64,000 nucleotides of DNA from Gigantopelta aegis (lineage: Eukaryota; Mollusca; Gastropoda; Neomphalida; Peltospiridae). Location of the stretch: assembly GCF_016097555.1 (NCBI RefSeq), contig NC_054702.1, positions 84,121,175-84,185,174 of the forward strand, given 5' to 3'. Positions within the stretch are counted from its first letter, which is position 1; every line of letters begins with the position of its first letter. Under the pieces are notes generated by a model. It was given only the letters and a program-made list of their open reading frames with translations, was not told the DNA's origin and searched no databases. Below, in pieces: positions 25,501 to 35,800 of the stretch. A program made the position numbers and the translations under genes.

Positions 25501-27592
25501 TTTAATATCACTGTAAATAACAAAAATGTGTTACTCTCTGAAATTATGTGAACAGTGAGAAAACTATTTGTGTAATCGATAGACACAATCATCTACTAGA
25601 TTTTGTACAATAAAACTTACATATCTCCTGTCACTATTCTGCTGTATACACAACAGGTAATTAACATTTTTAATATTTGTATTATTCCATTTGTCTTAGA
25701 CTGGTGTTTTTTGGGGGTGCGATAACAACCCAGACCAGCTGAAGCATGCAGTAGAGAACATGAAATCTGCCAGACTGGAAAACAGGCTGCAGTTTGTGTT
25801 CTGCAATTCACTGGGTTTGCATTTTCTTATTTCTTGACTGTAATGAGGGGAACCAAGTAATAAAAAGTAAAGATGATGAAATAGTTGTTGTAATGTTTTT
25901 AAAAGCAGTTATTCTGCTATTTATTGTTTCAACTAAATCACTGTTAAAAGCAGCGGTGTATCTATAGAAAATAGCGCCTATGGCAAGCACTGAAATTGTG
26001 CCCCTGTCCAAACATCTGACACCCATCTTTTAGATAATGTCCGACTTAGGGTGTCAAACCTGCCATACCCTGGGTATGCCACTGGTTAAAAAGTGGGTTA
26101 TCAGTACTTATTTCAATAAAATCAGATTAATAATACTGAGTAAAACAGTGGATACTTTAGTTTACAAAGTAATATTTCATTTAACAGATCTTTACTCAGG
26201 CTAATGTACCCAGTATATTGTATATCTTTAAAAATTGATTCATTTTAATATATGCTTGATGTTTTTTATTAACTAGTTAACTTTGTCTTTAACTCAATAT
26301 ATTCATGAGCTTACCATATTGTTTGTATTTTTCCTGTTAGAACTCCCATTCCGAAGTAGCAGTATTGACAGAGTTGTTTGTGACGCTCCGTTTGGACAGA
26401 AGTTCACCACAGACATAAACCTGGGGGATTTCTACACTCGGCTACTTAAAGAAATACTGAGGTAACTTTTATATTGATGTGCTCTTTAAAACGTTTTTAT
26501 TAAAACAAAATATTAAAATGTACTGTTCGAGGGTCCAAATTGGCTGGAAATGCCACTGAAAATTCACAGAATGCTTTCCGATGATCAACTTCCCAAGCAG
26601 TTTTTGCATTATATTTTATTTTTGACAGCATTTTAGAGATATATCAAGAAGTCTTGGTTTTCACTAGTCATGGTATAAATGTATGTTTTTATCCACATTT
26701 GTCTCTAGTCTTCCACATTGCTGTTAAATAATTACACTACAAGTCAAATTTTTAGACTGATTTATAGAACTGCTTCTCAGTTTCTAACATTTGCTTCTAT
26801 CTTGAAATCTGAGAAGCAAAGATTGCTTCCCACATCACAAAATTAATTTTAAGCCTTGCTGTTGAAAACACCTAATTACAAATATTGATATCTGTTTACT
26901 AATTCAGTTGTGTTTTAGTAATAAGAAATTTTTTAAACAAATTTCAAAATGTCCTTTTTATTTTTTTCACCAGAGTTCTGAAATGCAAAGGTAAAGCCGT
27001 TGTCATGACAAGCTCTGACATGAGATTGTCTGTTCTGAAACAGTTAAACACATGTAACAACAGTGAGGCCATGACATCACCTTCTGAAATACTGAGCACT
27101 CCTAGTGATAACAACAAACACACTGCATCTTTGGATGGTCCAAGAAGTTTATCTCAGAAAAGTCTACACCAGCCAGTGTCAGATGACCAGTTAGAGGAAG
27201 GCATTGGAAATAATAGTGAAAATTCTTCATATGGTCAGAGACGGAATATGTCACAGATGTTGAAGTGTTCTGAGAAAACTAACACAGAATCTGATACCAA
27301 AACTGTCAGTGTTCCACAAATTCAATCAGATTCCTGCAACAGTGTGGGAAGGGAAACATATCAAGAGACTAGGTCATCTGGAAATACTTGTGACACTTCA
27401 GCATCCGCTAAATCAAAAACCAGTAATGTGTCGGATGGATCCAGTGACCAACACAAGAGAAAAGAAACATCTAACATAGTAACACTGGCAGATGGTGCTC
27501 AGCTTGTTCTGTTGGAAGACCACTATGTTAAACTAGGGGAGACACCTGCACATATAATAGTAATGCAAAAACAGTCATCAGAAATACAGTAA
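16520..27592 (+). CDS. THUMPD2: THUMPD2-type RNA guanine-N2 methyltransferase
   Basis: Ten exons: 16520-16603, 18274-18409, 19173-19417, 23067-23144, 24041-24093, 24541-24628, 25316-25387, 25700-25814, 26341-26461, 26974-27592. Borders are AG/GT, phases agree, and the product is about 536 residues (human THUMPD2 about 500). The N-terminus FYCTAGRGTETF and the GKVFF segment match this family. A THUMP-type region follows. The methyltransferase domain has SKRNYIAQPGLRST, SAM motif I LDPMCGKATILVEGA, the acidic loop GVFWGCDNNPDQL and catalytic motif DAPFGQK. Exon 10 inserts about 130 Ser/Thr/Asn-rich, probably disordered residues before a conserved-looking C-terminus. The human protein modifies U6 snRNA with TRMT112, so a spliceosomal role is inferred here. 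The start is the first ATG giving the family N-terminus. The stop lies at the edge of a MITE. Confidence 0.93.
16878..17001. mobile_element. Foldback MITE, ggcctgggctccgttcca ends
   Basis: ggcctgggctccgttcca on the left is the reverse complement of tggaacggagcccaggcc on the right. Inside are paired cttagcgctaag and cttagggctaag blocks. Half of a relative (ccctgttccacaaagtgatc) forms part of the 91-bp array at 19829 and reappears at 20880. It lies in THUMPD2 intron 1. Confidence 0.85.
17150..17440 (-). mobile_element. Diverged SINE, minus
   Basis: Recognisable words include gcaagggatcttta, cccacaaacaggatagcaca, ggaccagttatggatcac and a decayed head (cccactgaggaggattgaac). It is an old copy. 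Confidence 0.7.
17441..18273. other. THUMPD2 intron 1, remainder
   Basis: AT-rich, with a short inverted repeat (aggagcgccaattt and aaaggcgctcct, 17570-17600). No exon or complete repeat is seen. Confidence 0.5.
18410..19172. other. THUMPD2 intron 2, nothing further seen
   Basis: AT-rich intron with no recognisable element. The end has a plain pyrimidine tract and AG acceptor before exon 3. Confidence 0.5.
19829..20555 (+). repeat. 91-bp tandem array ending in a SINE head (array E)
   Basis: About eight copies of a 91-bp unit made of three parts: ggtgctgcaccatgttaaaa plus more, a half-MITE (ccctgttccacaaagtgatc), and ctaaggggcgggacgt. The last part is the 5' end of the SINE that follows at 20548. 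Within each unit the SINE sequence stops after about 10 bases. Copies differ at very few bases (aagctagg or aagctcgg). Confidence 0.93.
20548..20857 (+). mobile_element. tRNA-derived SINE, type B tail, plus
   Basis: Starts ggcgggacgtagcccagtgg, has a B-box-like gggatcgatcccc and core caccacaactggtatatc. It ends with gtgctctagttgtgtcatta and aaacaaaacaaac. It is the terminal unit of array E. Confidence 0.92.
20940..22044 (+). repeat. About 81-bp minisatellite (array F)
   Basis: About 13 copies of a unit with gttgagacaagaagaattag, ggaacaatagtatgtcttct and ttagacaaaaagggt parts, with small indels and higher-order variants. A detached piece continues at 22369-22510 beyond a SINE, so the SINE split the array. 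It lies in THUMPD2 intron 3. Reading frames across it are repeat artefacts. Confidence 0.95.
22045..22368 (+). mobile_element. tRNA-derived SINE, type A tail, inserted into array F
   Basis: Head gggtgggacatagaacagtg with a short deletion after tggtaaagcg, full core, type A tail and a long T run. The sequence tttttaactggg occurs at 22033-22044 before it and at 22368-22379 after it. This fits a target-site duplication inside one array unit. Confidence 0.9.
22527..22732 (-). mobile_element. SINE, type B tail, minus, head truncated
   Basis: Starts with the reverse of the type B tail (aaagtttgttttgtttaacg), continues to gtgacacactggttagaacg, and lacks the tRNA-like head. Confidence 0.85.
23524..23876 (+). 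mobile_element. Dispersed 'actagcc' repeat, plus copy
   Basis: Close match to 37662-38015 (gtagccccactcccat, gatattcaatgttgggctag, tcccatggctagtggatttt). An inverted copy is at 11925-12375. It lies in THUMPD2 intron 4. Confidence 0.8.
24135..24240 (+). mobile_element. SINE-like fragment, plus
   Basis: atctcagtggtagagtggtc resembles a tRNA A box, followed by core words (cattccagccattgccctca, aactggtacaccaaggctga). The rest is lost. It starts about 40 bp after exon 5. Confidence 0.6.
24807..25192 (-). mobile_element. tRNA-derived SINE, type C head, minus
   Basis: Near full length, same layout as 5563-5953, ending at cgccaccgaggcc. It lies in THUMPD2 intron 6, 123 bp before exon 7. Confidence 0.92.
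25209..25238 (+). repeat. (CTTGT)n microsatellite
   Basis: Five tandem pentamers cttgt, just before THUMPD2 exon 7. Confidence 0.9.
25815..26973. other. THUMPD2 introns 8 and 9, no extra element identified
   Basis: Apart from exon 9 (26341-26461) this is AT-rich intron. agcggtgtatctatagaaaa at about 25951 resembles the start of a dispersed repeat but no second end was found. Confidence 0.4.
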
Positions 27593-27764
27593 CGCCTCTC
27601 AAAACCAGACCATCTGTAAACCGGAATTCTCTCAAAACGGGATGTTTTTCACAGCCTCTTTTCAAATATCAGTACACAAGAGAACCTTTATAAACAGGAT
27701 ACTTCTTAATACTGGACTTTTTACTTGGTCTCGAGGATGTCCCGTTTAGGGGAGTTTCACTATA
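27585..27764. mobile_element. MITE with tacagt... ends at the THUMPD2 stop codon
   Basis: Same family as 13846-14026: tacagtaacgcctctcaaaa at the left end and ggggagtttcactata at the right, with cgggat and ccggaatt motifs inside. The stop codon TAA of THUMPD2 (27590-27592) falls in the left terminal repeat. Confidence 0.75.
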
Positions 27765-28856
27765 AAAAATTATCAACATTTATTCCACACTTGATTCTCA
27801 TTAGTGACAAGACCATTGAATTTCTTTGCTTTTTTTTGTAAATTCTTTATTTGTTTATACATATATATTATGTAACAGAACAATAGTTCAGCTGCTAGTT
27901 TGAAAAGTTCATTGCCTTTATAGAAGACTTGAACATGATACTAACACTAATAAATAAAGGAACCTCCATGGAGGGGGATTTCAACCTGCAACTCTGAGAG
28001 TATCAGTATAGCTGTATCAGTTTATATCAAAGACAATAATTTCATTGCATCAAGTGACTTGTCTTCTGGAGTATGAAGTTCTGAGATGTTTAACAGTTAC
28101 AGGTTCTGATCAGGTTATTGTATACATACAAATCTATAAATAGGTATTATACAAGCATTCTAAGAGTACTTCTAAAGCAATACATGTGCCTTGCCAGGCA
28201 CAACAAATTTTCATATCTCCTAAATTCAAGGGCCATAAGTCTGAAAATTGGGTAAATCACCATGGAAATTAAACCTGATCTGTAACAGTACATGATAAAG
28301 CTATACACAAATTTTCATATCTTCTTAGTTCAAGGACCATATCTCTGTCAAAAATGGGTAAATCGCCATGAATGTCAAACTTGATCTGTAACTTTTATTT
28401 ACCAAACCACCAAGAGTACTTAAAAACATCGATGAATACCAATTTTTCTTAATTCTGCTACATGGCAGTCTTATTTTTACATAATTTGTAATTTGATCTT
28501 GCAATAGATATTGATTTGATTTATAATTTCATTGTTCAATTAATTTTTAAAACTAAATCTGATTATGATGAATACATTCATGAATCCATAAACAATTATT
28601 CAGTTATTAGTATGCTTAAATTTAAAATATCATTGAGTATATTATGACAAAAATTCAAACTTAACCAATCCCAGTATTTACTTGGGACTTGGAAGTCAAC
28701 CTCATTTTGCAGTATAATACATCATTCCAATCTTTTATTTAATTGCTGGTACATACTGTGCACCCATACACTTTAAATATATTTTAAATAAATGGTGCAT
28801 AATCTGATGTTGTCATAACAATATCAGTGGTATAGGAAGGTGCCAAAAAGTGTGCC
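27765..28856. other. Intergenic spacer between THUMPD2 and L2HGDH 3' ends
   Basis: AT-rich sequence without exons. 28200-28400 holds two degenerate copies of a roughly 110-bp motif (caaattttcatatct, caaggaccata, gggtaaatc, ctgatctgtaac). aataaa words follow the THUMPD2 stop within about 400 bp (27949, 27952), but a poly(A) site cannot be fixed. Confidence 0.5.
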
Positions 28857-29372
28857 ACCTGTATATAACGGCCACCATAAATCCCGCCCAATGCATTTCC
28901 TTCATTATTTTACCTTCATATAATGGCCACCTGTTCAATGCTGCAAACAGCCACTATTTTTGGACAAAAATGAATGGTTGAACCTGCTATAACGGCCACT
29001 ATTTCTTGTCCAAAATGAACAGTTGAACTTGCCATAATGGTCACAAGATATATATTTAATTAACTGAATAGGTAACAGAATGCAGTGGAAAGCAATCGGA
29101 AGATAAATTACTTCAAAAAGTGTGTAATAGAGTGAGTTTCAACAAAACGTATTACAATGATGCTTTAAATAGCATTTTTATGTCATAAAAATAGTTTTCT
29201 TTCTTATTTTTTTGATGATTGTTGATACTTTGTGCATTCCAGTTTAGTATCTGGTAGTGACTTTTTTTTATAATAAATTATTTTATATGTGTTTCCTTTA
29301 CCTGTATATAACAGCCACCTGTCCATAATGGGCACTTTTGCCAGGTCCCTCAAGTGACCGTTATATACAGGT
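28857..29372. mobile_element. MITE with acctgtatataacgg terminal repeats
   Basis: acctgtatataacggccacc on the left is mirrored by gtgaccgttatatacaggt on the right. Several internal sub-terminal copies of ataacggccac occur near each end. About 516 bp with no coding capacity. Confidence 0.85.
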
Positions 29373-29841
29373 TCGACAGTATGTGTGTTTATATATATAT
29401 ATATATCTGAATATGGAGTGTTTCATCGCTAAACGCCATTATACACACCCAATCCTAAAAATGTTTTATTCCAAACCACCATAAACACTAAGCCAGTTTC
29501 TCTGCAATCTGCCATATATCTTCGGACAATCTTATCGCATTTTGCTAAAAACTTAATTTGAACTTGTGTTTGTCTATGTGTGAACAGTGTCTGAGTGGTG
29601 TTCGCACAATGGTTTTTAATATGACATTTTTCGCATCTCGCTTCCTACGCCAGTGAATACATATTTAGTAATGATTATATTTTCTTTCGGTTTTTTTGGC
29701 ACCTAAAAATCCCCCATGCCTAGCCTTTTACTTGTGGGCATACATTATTTAAGAACTACATGTATAATGGGTTTTCTTTTTGAAATGATGTGCATTAATA
29801 TGCTTGTTTTCATTAATATTGGTTGTGTATCATTTTGTTAT

Positions 29842-32800
29842 TCACAGGTCAAATTTTGTCTGGCATTTATCAGCAATCATTTTTGCTATTGCTAGAGAAG
29901 AGGTAGCTCCTGGTGATGGTGCATTCCTCACATGAATAATATTCTTTCCCAGTTGGCCTGTCCCACTGTCAAACACAAAGTCCTCTATCAAGTTCCCATT
30001 GCTGTCAACAGCCTGAGCACGCACCCCAGTCAGGCCCCTGTGAATGAAGTAGTACAATGTAGCAAAATAATACACTGAACATATTTTTATGTTTTCTATC
30101 TAATAGGATTTATATGTCACTTAAGGAAATCTGCAATCATATCACATAAAATGTGATATCAATTATATTTTAACTGTTTAAAATCATAAAATATTCTCTT
30201 TAGCTTTTGTCTCAATTTACCTTCATTTTTAAAAAACCCCACAAAAACTACCATATGTCATATAGTACTGACGTGTAACTTGCCAACACAGCATATCATC
30301 CGTGAAATGACAAACGGTCGTAACTACACTTGGCGAGAAATCACTTTTTGGAATTTCCAGAGTTAGAATGTTCATATTCTGCTTTTGTCAAAAGATCGTA
30401 ACTATCGGCCTATTAGAAAGTGGTTGACTGTCACATGACAAATAGTCGTATTATAACTGGTCCAAGAAACAAATGACAAAACGTTGTATCTACATGTATA
30501 GATCTTGCCTCATTCCTTCAACCTGTGTTAAATTCTAGATCAAAATGTCGTAACTGACATTTTCAACGACATTTCAGGTGTAAAATGTTGTAACTACATT
30601 TGCAGACCTGACACCAACTATTAAGTAGTTATCACTATTAATGTTAATATGTTCGCATAACAACGACTAAAACAAAATAACGTATTTTTCGAAAAATATT
30701 CAGTTTTTTTGCTCTCCTGTAAAATTTTGAAAAGTGTAGTTACGAGGTTTTGTCATTTCACCCACGATATGTGGTTACCAGGTATGAAAAATTAATTAAT
30801 CTTAAGAATCAAATTGAATACAGTTATGTTCAGTTTGTTAAAAACTGACTAAGCATATACAAATATAAATACCAGATATCTCACATTACTTTGGTACACA
30901 CATATATATTGACAGATCAAATGAATTAAACTATTTCTTGAAATGGGTAAACTTCTGGTAATGCCAGAGATGTTGCAAAATTCCAATCCAAATATGGCAT
31001 TTGTACAAATCCACAACAAAATGTGTCTATGAAGATTTGATGAGGGTGAGTTTCTTCTTTGAAGTAATTATTATTACCGTGACCTGGTTTTGATATTTAA
31101 TTAACTTACCTTTTAACATCCCTCAGTCTGAGTGAAGGAACATATCTCTGAAGCTGTTTAACTTGAGCACCGTAGAAAATCCCCTTGTACATTTCTTCAA
31201 CACCATACTTGAGGTTACGCAAGGCTAGCTTTCTCAGACCACTACAAATAAATAAGAATTTGTCTTTCCCACACTCTTCAAACATAATTTACAGTTTAGA
31301 AGAGTGATCAGATGATGGACCAAGTGCACTAGAAAAAACATTAGAAGAAGAAAAAAGCTTTAAAAATTACAAATAATGAAAATTATAAAACATGGTATGC
31401 AATGGAAGTTTGTAAAACATTTTTGAAGAAATTCTGAATATTTTATAGACACATTATTCAGGGCTCACACTGGAACAAATTTTGGTTTAGCCAATTTTTA
31501 AATATCATACATGAATGTTGAGTATCTCCTTAAAAATTATTAAAATGTGGTTAATTTAAGGAATATTTTATTAGCCAAAACTTAAATGTTGTAGCCATTT
31601 TTAATAAAAATTAGCAATTGGTTAATTTGGCAATGTACAGGATGAGCCCTGCATTATATCTTACAGTTGTACATATATCCATAGCGATGTAACTGTATCA
31701 TACCTATAGCTGAGTGCATTAACCATGTCAGAGAGACTGAACTGTGTGTATCCATAGCAATATAACTGTATCATACCTATAGCTGAGTGCATTAACCATG
31801 TCAGAGAGACTGAATTGTGTGTATCCATAGCAATATAACTGTATCATACCTATAGCTGAGGGCATCCATCATGTCAGACAGACTGAACTGTGTGTATCCA
31901 TAGCCGTATAACTGTATCATACCTATAGCTGAGGGCATCCATCATGTCAGACAGACTGAACTGTGTGTATCCATAGCGTTATAACTGTATCATACCTATA
32001 GCTGGTGTATCCATCATGTCGGACAGACTGAACTGTGTGTATCCATAGCCATATAACTGTATCATACCTATAGCTGAACAGACTGAACTGTGTGTATCCA
32101 TAGCAATATAACTGTATCATACATATAGCTGAGGGCATCCATCATGTCAGACAGACTGAACTGTGTGTATCCATAGCGTTATAACTGTATCATACCTATA
32201 GCTGGTGTATCCATCATGTCGGACAGACTGAACTGTGTGTATCCATAGCCATATAACTGTATCATACCTATAGCTGAGTGCATCCACCATGTCAGACAGA
32301 CTGAACTGTGTGTATCCATAGCCATATAACTGTATCATACCTATAGCTGAGGGCATCCACCATGTCAGACAGACTGAACTGTGTGTATCCATAGCCATAT
32401 AACTGTATCATACCTATAGCTGAGTGCATCCACCATGTCAGACAGACTGAACTGTGTGTATCCATAGCCATATAACTGTATCATACCTATAGCTGAGTGC
32501 ATCCAGCTGAGGGCATCCATCATGTCAGACAGACTGAACTGTGTGTATCCATAGCCGTATAACTGTATCATACCTATAGCTGAGTGCATCCATCATGTCA
32601 GACAGACTGAACTGTGTGTATCCATAGCCGTATAACTGTATCATACCTATAGCTGAGTGCATCCATCATGTCAGACAGACTGAACTGTGTGTATCCATAG
32701 CCCTCTCTCTTGAAGGCTAGAACAGCATTAGGACCCAGCAGGACCCTGCCATCTATACGTGGGGTGAAGTGGACACCCAGGAACGGGAAGCGTGGATCTG

Positions 32801-35800
32801 GTACCTTCAACAAAATGTTCCTCTTTTATTCTGTCTTCCATTTAAATGACAGTAAAAAAAAACAGGTACATATTATAGTTTGGCAGAATATGAAGCTTGT
32901 CATTTAACATAACATTATATTCAGTACTATTATATTATTTATTATGTGGTTATGTTTTATTCCTAATAAAGTTTCTATTTATTACTATGCTAATACTAAT
33001 ATTTCATAAACAAATATAACAGATACACATTTCTCCAAACCTCCATAAAATATTTTTTTAAACTTTCATTCATTATTAAAAGTTAACTGGAGGTCACTTT
33101 TGGCATACATGGTAAATGGAGGCAATTTTCATAAGAGATAAGGCCAGATTTAATGGAGAAAAGCATGAATCTGACAGAAAGAAGTTGCTCTTGGAATGGA
33201 AAAAGAATAGATGGACTACAAAGCAAGATTAAAGTAAGGAGCATGTGGAGAGGGTGTTGAATTCTGTCACAGCACTGAACAAAAAAACTTTGTAATTATT
33301 TTCTTACTTTGGCATACAGGCTACCTTTGTTTAACACCCAACAGCCTATGTATTTTTCATGCTGGGGTGTCGATTAATCAGTTATTTATTCATTTTGGCA
33401 TACAGGGAGAAACTGAAAGTGTGTGGGATGGATTACCACAAAAGATGAGAACAGACTTGATGCTTTAAAGACAAATGGAAGTTGCTTTTTAAATGAAGAA
33501 AGGATGGGTCAATCATAAGGCAAGAGAAAAAAATGCACATGCATGTAGAAAAGAGGAGATTTCTGTCATTATAACAATGAATAAAACATTATTCTTCAAC
33601 TTACTGGATAAATGTTTCCTCTGATGAGATCATGTTTTTCTGGCACCAGTTCTAGGTACTCTCCCCTGAATGGAAGAATCCTCGGGTTCCTGTCACAGCC
33701 AGACAACTGGGCCAGTCGATCAGACTGCAGACCACCACACGTGACCACATACTTACACCGGAGCGGCGAATTCTGAATAGTAAAACATGAGATCAATTAA
33801 ATTTGTAGGAATAAAATATGCACATAAAAAATGAAACTATTCTAATATATAATCATCCCATGGGCAGATCAGGACAGATTTTGCAAGGAGGACTAATGGG
33901 AAAAGGGCACAAGGACTACATGTAACTCATCCTAATTAAAAGAGTAAAAAAGGGGGGTACTTAAATATTTTTAGAGGGAAGGGGTCCCTAGATCTGCCTC
34001 TGCAATCTGTTAAACAGACATCTAACGGGAGTATAAAAGGGGGGTACCCTAGATCTGCCTCTGCAATCTGTTTAACAGACATCTAACGGGAGTATAAAAG
34101 GGGGGGTCCCCTAGATCTGCCTCTGCAATCTGTTTAACAGACATCTAACGGGAGTATAAAAGGGGGGTCCCCTAGATCTGCCTCTGCAATCTGTTAAACA
34201 GACATCTAACGGGAGTATAAAAGGGGGGTACCCTAGATCTGCCTCTGCAATCTGTTTAACAGACATCTAACGGGAGTATAAAAGGGGGGGTCCCCTAGAT
34301 CTGCCTCTGCAATCTGTTTAACAGACATCTAACGGGAGTATAAAAGGGGGGTCCCCTAGATCTGCCTCTGCAATCTGTTAAACAGACATCTAACGGGAGT
34401 ATAAAAGGGGGGTCCCCTAGATCTGCCTCTGCAAACTGTTTAACAGACATCTAACGGGAGTATAAAAGGGGGTCCCCTAGATCTGCCTCTGCAATCTGTT
34501 TAACAGACATCTAACGGGAGTATAAAAGGGGGGTCCCCTAGATCTGCCTCTGCAATCTGTTAAACAGACATCTAACGGGAGTATAAAAGGGGGGGTCCCC
34601 TAGATCTGCCTCTGCAATCTGTTTAACAGACATCTAAAAAGGAATGCTAAAGCAAGGCTTTTGGACTGGTGTGCATATTCAACGATATATAACGCACATT
34701 ATTGCTTAATATCAAGTATAATCGTATAGTTAATTAATAAAACGGTTAAATGTGACGGCTATTATATATAACGGGCGCAGCCATTTTGTACCATCTCAGT
34801 GAATACACCCTCTGGCGAGCTGGTGGTTACGTAATATATAACATGTCACGTCAGGAATTAGTCTTCGAACTGAAGAAACAAAACATACCTGATTTTTGCA
34901 GATGCATCGCAATGTTCTGTAATAATAATCATCCCAGTAACACAGCAACGTGTATATGTGGTTTATTTTTCAATACAAAATAAACCACCATTGTCAAAGC
35001 GTTGAAATAACTGTATTATATTTTGTATATATATTAACCCACGTACTGAAATAATAGTCGGAGTGTTTTCTTGGTTAATTGGTATTTTCTTTTCCTACTG
35101 TGGCCTGTACCTGTGGTTCTTGATTGGCAGGTGTATATTTAGACGGTCCCCAGACACTGTGTCTAGACACACTAAAAAGACATCCCTCTTTTATTAAGAT
35201 CACAGGGTATTGTGTGATAACCTCAAATCGTAATGGACTTTACCAGCTTTATTACTGTAAGTAATTCTGTAAAACCCTTGATTAAGTAGACTTTCCCCAT
35301 CTAAAATCACAAAACTGACCAATTACATGGTCCCAAAGAAAAGAAAAGTATCACTTGGGTATTGTGAGTGGTCGTTTTTGCTCGAACGTATCCTACCAAT
35401 AGGCCTAATAATATGAATTTTTTCTTTGGATTTTTTAAAAGAAAAAAATACTATAACTCCATTTCGTTATATTGATGCAAACTGAAATATATTTAGTTAA
35501 ATAGTTTATTATACTATCAAGTCATTTATGTTGTTTTACAAGTCAGGTTGATGAAAGCGAAGCACCTTGTCGTAAATTAGAGCATTTGTTTACACTGTGC
35601 ATAATAGAGAAGTTGGACCTGAGCTGACGTCACTTCGCCCCAAGCTATACCACTGGACGTCACAAAAACAAAACAAAATGGCTGCCCCCAGTTAGCAGGA
35701 ATAATCATGGTTTTTTTATTAATTCTAAAATTACGCGTATTTCATTTGTTAAAGTGTCAATATGTGTTGGTAGTCCGGGTATGCATCTTTCCAACACATA

